Of a stretch of 64,000 nt of DNA, positions 26,929 through 34,038 are shown in pieces. The notes beneath the pieces were generated by a model. That model ran no database searches, was not told the DNA's origin, and was given only the letters and a program-made list of their open reading frames with translations. A program made the translations under genes and the position numbers. Each line of letters starts with the position of its first letter. Position 1 is the stretch's first letter. The stretch comes from Fulvivirga imtechensis AK7. GTDB lineage: Bacteria > Bacteroidota > Bacteroidia > Cytophagales > Cyclobacteriaceae. The stretch is taken from the NCBI RefSeq assembly GCF_000331535.1, contig NZ_AMZN01000055.1, positions 223,316-287,315 on the forward strand. Direction: 5' to 3'.

Positions 26929-28662
26929 TTAGTTGTCTGCCAGATTTGGGATTTCCAGGTTAACTGTAGTGCCTTTTCTTTCTACCGAGTGAAGTGCAAC
27001 ATTTCCTCTTAACTTATCTACCGTTTCTTTTACGATGTATAGACCCAGTCCGGAACCGGCATTGTCATCAGTGGCTCTGTAAAACATTTTGAATACATTT
27101 TTGAGGTGGTCTTTGGATATACCCCGGCCATTGTCATTAATATTTATTTTAGCCGTAATACTGTCTATTTCAATTTCAATTTTTATATAGGGGTCGTATC
27201 CGTTGCTATATCGTATTGCATTGGAAATAAGATTGTTAAATATGACTTTTAAACGCTTTTTGTCAGAGCTGAATGGCACTTCCTGACGGATGTCTACTTC
27301 TTTTGTGATCTTTTTCTCCCCGGCGCTATATTTCAGATGATCAAATATTTCATTGATCATTTCTTCAAATTCAATTTCTTCGGTATCTATTTCCAGACGT
27401 GCATTTCGAGAGAGATCGAGAATATCTTTTATGAAACTATCCTGTCTTTCTGCGCTATCTGCCACCATCGAGAGATATTTTTTCATCATTTCTATATCCT
27501 CTTCCTTTTTTGCCAGGTTGACAAGTCCAAGTACAGAGGCAATAGGAGCTCTGAGGTCATGAGATACGCTGTACACAAAATTATCCAACTCAATGTTGGC
27601 CTTGCGCAGTTTACTATTAGAGATCTTGGTCTTTTCTTCGATCTTTTTGCGCATTTGGATTTCATCGTGCAGCTCCTGGGTACGCTCTTTAACTTTCATC
27701 TCAAGTTGTTCATTAAACCGTTCCAAAGCTTCCTGGGCTACAGTTCTTTCCTTAACAGTAGCATACAGTATAATGGTGGAGATGCTTGTAACCCCAATGA
27801 AGATCTGTAGTATCAGCCTGGAGTGGTCTTCGGTGCTCAATACAAAAGGTCCCTGTCCGAAAATGGTAAAGTATATCGCAAGAAGTGATACTACCAATAC
27901 GCCGGACATAGTAGTCTGCAGGTTAAATTTGAATCCCAGCCACAGCAGGAAGGGAAGTGTCAGAAAAGGAAATGATTTTTCTATAGTGGAGGAGATGGAG
28001 TCAATACTTAGAGAAAGTAAAACCATGGCCAGGGCGGTCAGAAAGATGGCCAGCTCTATAAATTTTTTCCAGGTGAAAGTTATCTTAAAATCTTCTGTCC
28101 ACGAGATGATAAACGGGGTTATAATGAGCACGCTTACAACATTACTTAGCCACCAGGTGGAAAAATATGATACCATGGCTTCAGTGGTGATGATATAATT
28201 TAGCCACATGCCAACCACACCTATGAATGAACCAAGTGTGCACATTAGCAAAGCAATAAGAAGGAAGATAAAAACATGGGTAGTTTTAAGAAAGGGGTTG
28301 CGCGCCTGAATGAGCTTATTGATCAGGTAATGCCCGAATAGCGCCTCACATGTGTTGCCAATGGCAATGATTACCAACGACATCACCACGGAAAAGGAAA
28401 AGGTGACCCCGAGGTGCAAAAATGTCATGGCTACAGCAATGAGTGAGCCAATGGTGATAGCAGGCCATGTGCGGTGTTTAAATATGATCAATAAGGCTAG
28501 TGCCAGGCCTGACGGAGGCCAGAGAGGCATTGTTTTGGTGTCCGGAAAGGACAACCATAGTCCAAAGTGGGCGGAAAGGTAATAAAGTACTGAAACAACA
28601 ATAATCTTCAGATCATTGCTCTTTTTCAGTGTGGCAATTGGTTTTATAGAAAGAGCATTCAT
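26929..28662 (-). CDS. MASE1-domain sensor histidine kinase
   Basis: From the ATG at 28662 the protein has 577 residues; the frame also reaches a GTG at 28698. The N-terminal half holds about eight membrane segments with the MASE1 opening LSAHFGLWLSFPDTKTMPLW, then PPSGLALAL. A coiled linker (ERFNEQLEMKVKERTQEL) leads to the HisKA motif FVYSVSHDLRAPIASVLGL. The ATPase domain shows NNLISNAIRYSN, DNGRGIS and GSGLGLYIVKE. It would autophosphorylate at the His of SHDLRAP. No response regulator is adjacent, so it is an orphan kinase. The MASE1 ligand is unknown. Confidence 0.85.
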   Translation of the reverse strand: MNALSIKPIATLKKSNDLKIIVVSVLYYLSAHFGLWLSFPDTKTMPLWPPSGLALALLIIFKHRTWPAITIGSLIAVAMTFLHLGVTFSFSVVMSLVIIAIGNTCEALFGHYLINKLIQARNPFLKTTHVFIFLLIALLMCTLGSFIGVVGMWLNYIITTEAMVSYFSTWWLSNVVSVLIITPFIISWTEDFKITFTWKKFIELAIFLTALAMVLLSLSIDSISSTIEKSFPFLTLPFLLWLGFKFNLQTTMSGVLVVSLLAIYFTIFGQGPFVLSTEDHSRLILQIFIGVTSISTIILYATVKERTVAQEALERFNEQLEMKVKERTQELHDEIQMRKKIEEKTKISNSKLRKANIELDNFVYSVSHDLRAPIASVLGLVNLAKKEEDIEMMKKYLSMVADSAERQDSFIKDILDLSRNARLEIDTEEIEFEEMINEIFDHLKYSAGEKKITKEVDIRQEVPFSSDKKRLKVIFNNLISNAIRYSNGYDPYIKIEIEIDSITAKININDNGRGISKDHLKNVFKMFYRATDDNAGSGLGLYIVKETVDKLRGNVALHSVERKGTTVNLEIPNLADN

Positions 28663-28753
28663 GGCGGTTATTTCGCCAACTATTGAACAACGAGGCACAA
28701 TATAGAAATATTTTTGGATATTTCATATGAATTAGTTATTGATCCTCACAGGG

Positions 28754-29233
28754 TTACCACGTATAGCCACCCGATGGCGGAGGATAGTCTCCCAGAATTC
28801 TTCTCATGATCATGATCTGGCCCAGGTGATATGAAAGGTGCATGGCCATGGAGGTAATTACATCATAACCGCTGTTATAATTGGAAGGGTATTTGATCTC
28901 AGCCCCTCGTGAGAGCATTGTTCTTACTTCTGCTATTCCCGCTGCGAGACTGCTGATAGCCGCATCAAGTTCGGCCTTTCCGGAAGGGGCGTCCTCGCCA
29001 GGCCATCCCTCTTCCAAATCCGATATCTTGGGAAGCGTTTGACCTTTGATATGACCAATATACCTTTCCTGCCAGAAATTAATATGTTCTATTTGCTGCC
29101 AAATGGTATACGGAGAGCCTTCTATATACTTTCCGGCAATCTCCGGCTTCAGTCCTTCAAGAACAACAGACGCGGGTAAATGGCTATTGCGACCATCCAA
29201 AGCATGAATTAAAGAATTGCTAATTACTCCCAT
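28754..29233 (-). CDS. DinB family protein
   Basis: The 159-residue protein is a DinB four-helix bundle. It opens NSLIHALDGRNSHLPASVVL. The metal-binding His residues are the one in IWQQIEHINFWQERY and the HxxxH pair in MAMHLSYHLGQIMIMRR. The family includes metal-dependent S-transferases and proteins of unknown function. It starts 20 bases after the upstream ABM-domain gene, so the two probably form an operon that is divergent from the CGNR regulator. Confidence 0.8.
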   Translation of the reverse strand: MGVISNSLIHALDGRNSHLPASVVLEGLKPEIAGKYIEGSPYTIWQQIEHINFWQERYIGHIKGQTLPKISDLEEGWPGEDAPSGKAELDAAISSLAAGIAEVRTMLSRGAEIKYPSNYNSGYDVITSMAMHLSYHLGQIMIMRRILGDYPPPSGGYTW

Positions 29234-29253
29234 GATAGTACCGGTTAAAATTT

Positions 29254-29649
29254 TTACTTGATAAGTGCGGCAAGGCCAATGATGTGTCCGATGTTGGATT
29301 TTAAATAATTCGTGAGCTTAAACCGTTGGTTGATAGAGACTATCTGATTTGCTTCCAACACCTCGAAGTGCTGTACCATCGGCTCCAGCTCCAGGAGAAA
29401 ATTGTGATCTTCCGGGTAATACCGGGCTTTTTCATATTGCTCTCCGGCAAATCGTTTGATGGATTCATACGAATCCCAGAAGGTGATGAGAAAGAAATGA
29501 GTGACATCCTGCTCGTCTCTTTGTAACACCTGCAGTCCGAGATGGCCTTTAATGCTGGAGTAATCCTGTAAGCCGGTTTTTTGAAGATATTGGTAATACG
29601 CTTCTTTTTTCGAAATGGGCACTATTCCGTGCCATGTTCTGGCTATCAT
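29254..29649 (-). CDS. ABM-type (dimeric alpha/beta-barrel) small protein
   Basis: The 131-residue protein begins MIARTWHGIVPISKKEAYYQ, then has GLQVLQRDEQDVTHFFLITF with WDSYESIKRFAG. This pattern is typical of antibiotic-biosynthesis-monooxygenase-like ferredoxin-fold proteins. The EDHNFLLELEPMVQHFEVLE segment is also common in the group. These proteins dimerise and may bind haem or small aromatic substrates; the activity here is unknown. It is divergent from the CGNR-type regulator at 29772, which is its most likely controller. Confidence 0.7.
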   Translation of the reverse strand: MIARTWHGIVPISKKEAYYQYLQKTGLQDYSSIKGHLGLQVLQRDEQDVTHFFLITFWDSYESIKRFAGEQYEKARYYPEDHNFLLELEPMVQHFEVLEANQIVSINQRFKLTNYLKSNIGHIIGLAALIK

Positions 29650-29722
29650 AACTTTATTTTTTACCGTCTAATTAGTTTTTGATGGTATAAATATAAGTAA
29701 TTTATGTTGCTATCAAAATGAA

Positions 29723-29736
29723 TTTTACTGGTAAAA
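29723..29736. promoter_or_regulatory. Candidate operator between the ABM gene and the CGNR regulator
   Basis: The palindrome TTTTAC-TG-GTAAAA lies in the 122-bp divergent promoter region, with a further TTTTACC half site near 29654. A TATATTTG (-7-like) element at 29759-29766 lies six bases before the regulator ATG. Operator function is inferred from position only. Confidence 0.35.
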
Positions 29737-29771
29737 ATATGTTTATATTATAAGTGACTATATTTGTTGTA

Positions 29772-30395
29772 ATGGCGCAGAAAAAAAGCATAGAAAATAT
29801 CAGCCTGCATGGAGGTTGGCTTTGTCTTGATTTTATTAATACAGTGCATGACTGGACTGTAGACCAACCTTATGATTATTTGAGTTCATACGAAGCGGTG
29901 TTGAAATGGAGTAAGAGATTGAAAGTTTTGCCTGAAGATGACATTAATGCCTTAAGAGAGAAATACGAACAAGACAGAGAGGCAGGTGAGCAGGTTTTGG
30001 ATCAAATGAACAAAGCAAGGAAGGTTTTGCACGAGTTGTTTTTGGTGGTAATTCGCAACAGTCCTATCGCTGAAGATATAAAGAAACAGTTTAACAAGCT
30101 GTTGGGTTCTGCTCTTTCAAACCTGCAAATAATGGTTGACGGATCAATCCTGCCCCAGGAATATTGGGACGGGATGGACCTTGAAAAGCCTTTATACCCG
30201 GTAATGAAATCTGCATATGATCTGCTTATGTCCGATAGGCTTTCGCGTGTTAAAGAATGTGGTGCTTGCGGATGGCTTTTTCTTGATAAGAGTAAGAACA
30301 ACAGCAGGAGATGGTGCGATATGCAAGCCTGTGGCAGTACCGTGAAGGCTAAGCGGTATTATAGGAAGAAAAAGGAGATGGATAAGGAATTATAA
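29772..30395 (+). CDS. CGNR zinc-finger (ABATE domain) transcriptional regulator
   Basis: From the ATG at 29772 the protein has 207 residues; the frame is open to a GTG six codons upstream. The ABATE region opens HGGWLCLDFINTVHDW. The C-terminal finger shows ECGACGWLFLDKSKNNSRRW followed by CDMQACGSTVKAKRYYRKKK, that is C-x2-C ... C-x4-C with the stress-induced-regulator pattern. In the usual family the last motif is CGNR-x-K; here it reads CGSTVKAKR. Such proteins are thought to be DNA-binding regulators. Its last six bases overlap the end of the convergent histidine kinase gene. Confidence 0.8.
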   Translation: MAQKKSIENISLHGGWLCLDFINTVHDWTVDQPYDYLSSYEAVLKWSKRLKVLPEDDINALREKYEQDREAGEQVLDQMNKARKVLHELFLVVIRNSPIAEDIKKQFNKLLGSALSNLQIMVDGSILPQEYWDGMDLEKPLYPVMKSAYDLLMSDRLSRVKECGACGWLFLDKSKNNSRRWCDMQACGSTVKAKRYYRKKKEMDKEL

Positions 30396-31718
30396 TTCAA
30401 TGATAAAAGAAGTTCCTGTTCCTGGTGCGGACTCCACATTAATAGTGCCGTTGTGTAGCCTCATGATCTGCTTTGAAAGGGCCAATCCTATCCCCGATCC
30501 CCCTTTTTTTGTGGTAAAGAAGGGTATAAATATCTGATCGATTTTATCTTCATCTATTCCAGGACCATTGTCGCTAATGATGATCCGTACTTTTTCTTCT
30601 TCTGTAATTAGAACCTCTAAAGTGGGGTTGTTTGTCCCTTCCAGCGCCTCTAATGCATTTTTTAAAATATTGATAAAAACCTGGTCCAGCAGATCCGCAT
30701 CGGCTGTCACTTTAATGTTGGGCTTCGTGTAATTAATGTAAAAATTGATGTTCTCCAGATTAGGCTTGAGCAGCACTTCTATTCTTTCCAGCAGCCGTTT
30801 TACTGCCACTTCTTTGAAATTTGGAGGTGGTATTCTGGTTAGGTTCCTATAGGCCTCAGTAAATGCCTGCAAGCCGCTGCTCCTGCTTTTGACTGCATCC
30901 AGCCCGGTAAGGAGCTTCTCGACAGTATCTTTTTGTAATGGACCATTTTGACTTTCTTTTTCTACTATTTCATGCAAAGTGTTGCTCAGAGAAGAAATAG
31001 GAGTGACCGAATTCATAATTTCATGTGTAAGCACCCTGATCAGCTTTTGCCAGGCATCCATTTCATTGGCATCCAGTTCAGTTTTTATGTTTTGAAAGGA
31101 AACCAGCTTGTAATATTGCCCCTGGAGCTTGAATTCTGAGGCATGAAGGCTAAGTTGTAATAGCTGAGTGCCCGTCCTTAACTTAATCAGTTTGTTTTCC
31201 TTAGGTTTTATTGTTCGGATCGCTTTCAGAAGCTTTTTATCAACTCCTTCCAGTCCTTTTAAGTAGAGTAGCTGTGGCTTTCCAAGCATCCTTTTTAACG
31301 CCTCGTTCATCAGGTGTATTTTTTCTCTTTCGTCATAACTAAGAATACCCACCCTAACATGTTCTACCAATGACTCCAGGTAAATATGTTGCACCTCTTT
31401 TTCAGAGCTGATGGTTTTAAATTTTTGCGTGATCTGGTTAAAGGCAGAATGCAGCTCATTGAAAGATCGACCTTTGGCAGTTTCGGAGAAAGTGGTGGTG
31501 AAGTCGTTCTGAAGCAGCGCAAGTAAGAACGCGGCAAAATCGCGGTTACTACGGTCTACATACCAGATAAATTCAACAATAGCAATGACCAAAAAAATGG
31601 CGAAATAGGTGCTTCTCAAGTATTTTCCGCTTACTAGCAAGAAATAGATCAAAAACGTGAGCAGCAGTGTGATCAGCAGAATTCGGAATATAATATTGAC
31701 TCTGAAATTTTTACGCAT
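30390..31718 (-). CDS. NtrY-like sensor histidine kinase
   Basis: From the ATG at 31718 the kinase has 442 residues. The frame continues upstream into the response regulator gene, but that stretch is not protein-like. Two membrane helices (IIFRILLITLLLTFLIYFLL and YFAIFLVIAIVEFIWYV) are followed by a HAMP-like linker (FNELHSAFNQITQKFKTISS) and a PAS-like domain. The phosphoacceptor His lies in VLTHEIMNSVTPISSLSNTL. The catalytic domain shows NILKNALEAL, SDNGPGIDEDKI and GGSGIGLALSKQIM. It starts 19 bases after the NtrC-type regulator, so the pair forms one leftward operon opposite the permease genes. Confidence 0.88.
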   Translation of the reverse strand: MRKNFRVNIIFRILLITLLLTFLIYFLLVSGKYLRSTYFAIFLVIAIVEFIWYVDRSNRDFAAFLLALLQNDFTTTFSETAKGRSFNELHSAFNQITQKFKTISSEKEVQHIYLESLVEHVRVGILSYDEREKIHLMNEALKRMLGKPQLLYLKGLEGVDKKLLKAIRTIKPKENKLIKLRTGTQLLQLSLHASEFKLQGQYYKLVSFQNIKTELDANEMDAWQKLIRVLTHEIMNSVTPISSLSNTLHEIVEKESQNGPLQKDTVEKLLTGLDAVKSRSSGLQAFTEAYRNLTRIPPPNFKEVAVKRLLERIEVLLKPNLENINFYINYTKPNIKVTADADLLDQVFINILKNALEALEGTNNPTLEVLITEEEKVRIIISDNGPGIDEDKIDQIFIPFFTTKKGGSGIGLALSKQIMRLHNGTINVESAPGTGTSFIIEL

Positions 31719-31737
31719 GGAGGTTTCTGTTAAATAA

Positions 31738-33111
31738 TCATATCCCGTATTTCTCCATTCTTCTGTACATGGCGCCACGGGAGAGGCCGAGCTCTTTGGC
31801 AGCATGGCTGATGTTCCCATTGTGCTTTTTTAGGGCATTTTTTATGGCCCAGGCTTCCAGATCTTCAAGGTTGTAATTTTCAAATAGCTGTTCTTCTTTT
31901 TTTGCATCTCCAGCAAAGGCAAAATCACTGCTTTGTAGCTCATTTCCATCACTCATAATGACAGCACGTTCGATGCCATGCTGTAGCTCACGTATGTTAC
32001 CGGGCCAGTTGTATTTCTGCAATCTTTTAATTACACCTTCAGGTACATAAAGTTTTGGTTTATTATATTTCTTGCAATATGCCTTCAAAAAATGATTGAT
32101 AAGCAATGGAATATCCTCCGTACGCTCTCTTAGTGAAGGAATTGTACACTCCACGGTATTGATCCTGTAAAGCAGGTCCTCACGAAAAGTTCCTTCGGCA
32201 ACCATGTTATGAAGATTACTGTTGGTGGCACAAATCACTCTTACATCCACATCTATTGGATGATTAGTACCTACTTTAACGATTTTCCTGTTTTGTAATA
32301 CGGTTAATAATTTGGCTTGTAGTGCAGGCGAAAGGTTTCCTATTTCATCGAGAAACAAGGTGCCCCCCGAGGCCGCCTCAAATCTTCCTGTTCTATCCCC
32401 TTTAGCATCTGTAAAAGCCCCTTTTTTATGACCAAAGAGTTCGCTTTCGAATAGATTCTCTGAAATAGACCCTAAATCCACGCTTATAAAAACCTGATCA
32501 GCACGCATCGACTGACGGTGTATGGCTCTGGCAGCTACTTCTTTGCCCGTGCCATTTTCTCCCAGGATCAATACGTCTGCATCTGTACGCGCTACCTTAT
32601 TGATGATATTAAATACCTCTTTTATGGCTTTGGACTGGCCGATAATATCCCCGGCCTGATGATCTGCGGAAGATGATAATATCTCCTGCTGTGATTTCAG
32701 TTGCCGTACCTGCTTTTGCTGGTCAGTGAGTTTGAGGCCGGTTTGAACAGTAGCCAGCAGCCGCTCATTTTGCCAGGGCTTAACGATAAAGTCAGCCGCA
32801 CCTTCTTTCATTGCTTCCACAGCCAGATTTACTTCACCGTAAGCAGTCATGAGTAGCACGGTTGTCTCTGGAGCAATGGCCATGATCTCCCTCAGCCACT
32901 TCAGGCCTTCTTTGCCTGATGTCTCTCCCTGTTTAAAGTTCATGTCCAGAAGGATGACATCATAAGTTTTGCTACTCAACTCCCTGGGAATGTTTTCTGG
33001 GATATCAAGGGTACGGACCTCAGAAAAATGCTGCTCCAGGAACATCTTTGCTGTTAGTAGTATAATGTCATCATCATCAATGATCAGTATTTTTCCTTTT
33101 TGCTTAGCCAT
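31738..33111 (-). CDS. Sigma-54-dependent NtrC-family response regulator
   Basis: The 457-residue protein has three domains. The receiver (1-125) contains IIDDDDIILLTAKMF, the phosphoacceptor Asp in VILLDMNF, and KPW. The AAA+ domain (about 150-380) contains LGENGTGKEVAARAIHR, GGTLFLDEIGNLSPALQAKL and RIN/REDLLYRINT motifs. The Fis-type helix-turn-helix ends HAAKELGLSRGAMYRRMEKY. The sigma-54 contact loop reads GAFTDA instead of GAFTGA. It should activate sigma-54 promoters when phosphorylated by the kinase encoded downstream. Its likely target is the divergent permease operon, which has a sigma-54-like promoter. Confidence 0.92.
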   Translation of the reverse strand: MAKQKGKILIIDDDDIILLTAKMFLEQHFSEVRTLDIPENIPRELSSKTYDVILLDMNFKQGETSGKEGLKWLREIMAIAPETTVLLMTAYGEVNLAVEAMKEGAADFIVKPWQNERLLATVQTGLKLTDQQKQVRQLKSQQEILSSSADHQAGDIIGQSKAIKEVFNIINKVARTDADVLILGENGTGKEVAARAIHRQSMRADQVFISVDLGSISENLFESELFGHKKGAFTDAKGDRTGRFEAASGGTLFLDEIGNLSPALQAKLLTVLQNRKIVKVGTNHPIDVDVRVICATNSNLHNMVAEGTFREDLLYRINTVECTIPSLRERTEDIPLLINHFLKAYCKKYNKPKLYVPEGVIKRLQKYNWPGNIRELQHGIERAVIMSDGNELQSSDFAFAGDAKKEEQLFENYNLEDLEAWAIKNALKKHNGNISHAAKELGLSRGAMYRRMEKYGI

Positions 33112-33147
33112 AGTTTGGTTACGTATCTTTTCCCCTTTGAGCTTCCA

Positions 33148-33815
33148 TGCTTTCCTAAGCCTTCAAGGACTAGGAAAGCTGACGCACTGTCTGAGCTTCC
33201 GAGCGGTTTAGCTTTACCAAACTTTCGGAAGTTTAGTAAAGCATCCCCGGAAGTTTTTTTCTTTATGCTTTCCTAAGCCTCCAAGGACTAGGAAAGCTGA
33301 CGCGCTGTCTGAGCTTCCGAGCGGTTTAGCTTTACCAAACTTTTGGAGGTTTAGTAAAGCATCCCCGGAAGTTTTATTCTTTATGCTTTCCTAAGCCTTC
33401 AAGGACCAGGAAAGCTGACGCACTGTCTGAACTTCCGAGCGGTTTAGCTTTACCAAACTTTTGGAAGTTTAGTAAAGCATCCCTGAAGCTTTTTTTCTTT
33501 ATGCTTTCCTAAGCCTTCAAGGACCAGTAAAGCTGACGCACTGTCTGAACTTCCGAGCGGTTTAGCTTTACCACTTTGGAAGTTTAGTAAAGCATCCCTG
33601 AAGCTTTTTTTCTTTATGCTTTCCTAAGCCTTCAAGGACCAGGAAAGCTGACGCACTGCCTGAACTTCCGAGCGGTTTAGCTTCACCAAACTTTTGGAAG
33701 TTTAGTAAAGCATCCCTGAAGCTTTTTTTCTTTATGCTTTCCCAAGCCTCCAAGGACCAGGAAAGCTGACGCATTGTAGGTGCTTCTTGTCATTTCCGCT
33801 TTACCAAACTTTTTC
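33148..33815. repeat. 118-bp tandem repeat array with two hairpins per unit
   Basis: Units start at 33148, 33266, 33384, 33502, 33617 and 33735. Five are complete (118, 118, 118, 115, 118 bp) and the sixth decays after about 80 bases. Each complete unit holds two inverted repeats. In the first unit these are 33149-33179 (arms GCTTTCCTA / TAGGAAAGC) and 33211-33242 (arms GCTTTACCAAACTT-like). Units end in a T-run before the next GCTTTCC. Open minus-strand frames through the array only reflect the repeat. It separates the NtrC-type gene from the permease operon. Confidence 0.9.
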
Positions 33816-33890
33816 CCCTTTGCTTGGCCGTGGAACAACTCTTTGATTTTTAACCTCAAAGCTATCGTAAAAGATATGAAATAAGGGGCA

Positions 33891-33912
33891 AAGTGTCCAC
33901 TGATGGGCACTT
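33891..33912. promoter_or_regulatory. Inverted repeat about 100 bp upstream of the sigma-54-like promoter
   Basis: AAGTGTCC and GGGCACTT flank a six-base centre and form an imperfect 8-bp palindrome, followed by TTTTTT on the plus strand. The distance to the promoter suits an enhancer site for an NtrC-type activator. It also looks like a short terminator. The sequence alone does not decide. Confidence 0.35.
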
Positions 33913-33994
33913 TTTTGTTCTATGAGTGGGCAGTTGTACGGTTGAATTATAAGTAATTTTATTTCAAATTCTTGATTATCAGTATTTTAACGCG

Positions 33995-34010
33995 TGGCAT
34001 AATCATTGGA
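33995..34010 (+). promoter_or_regulatory. Sigma-54-like promoter of the permease operon
   Basis: TGGCATAATCATTGGA aligns with the sigma-54 consensus TGGCACG-N4-TTGCA at exact spacing. The -24 GG is intact. The -12 element reads TTGG instead of TTGC, so the key C is missing. The predicted start near 34021 leaves about 18 bases before the ATG at 34039. This explains why an upstream in-frame start is unlikely to be used. Confidence 0.5.
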
Positions 34011-34038
34011 AAGCTGGTTTTTGGAAACATATGCAACT

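Noticed and set aside
27337..28198. Long plus-strand open frames opposite the MASE1 kinase
   Set aside because: They are complementary shadows of the kinase gene, rich in Ser, Phe and Ile, with no domain pattern.
33148..33815. Possible CRISPR array
   Set aside because: Units are 115-118 bp and contiguous, without unique spacers, and no cas genes are in the window.
33568..33910. Two minus-strand open frames of 68-75 codons in the 118-bp array
   Set aside because: Their translation is simply the repeat unit read repeatedly; the frames exist because the unit length keeps the phase open. No start context or family resemblance.
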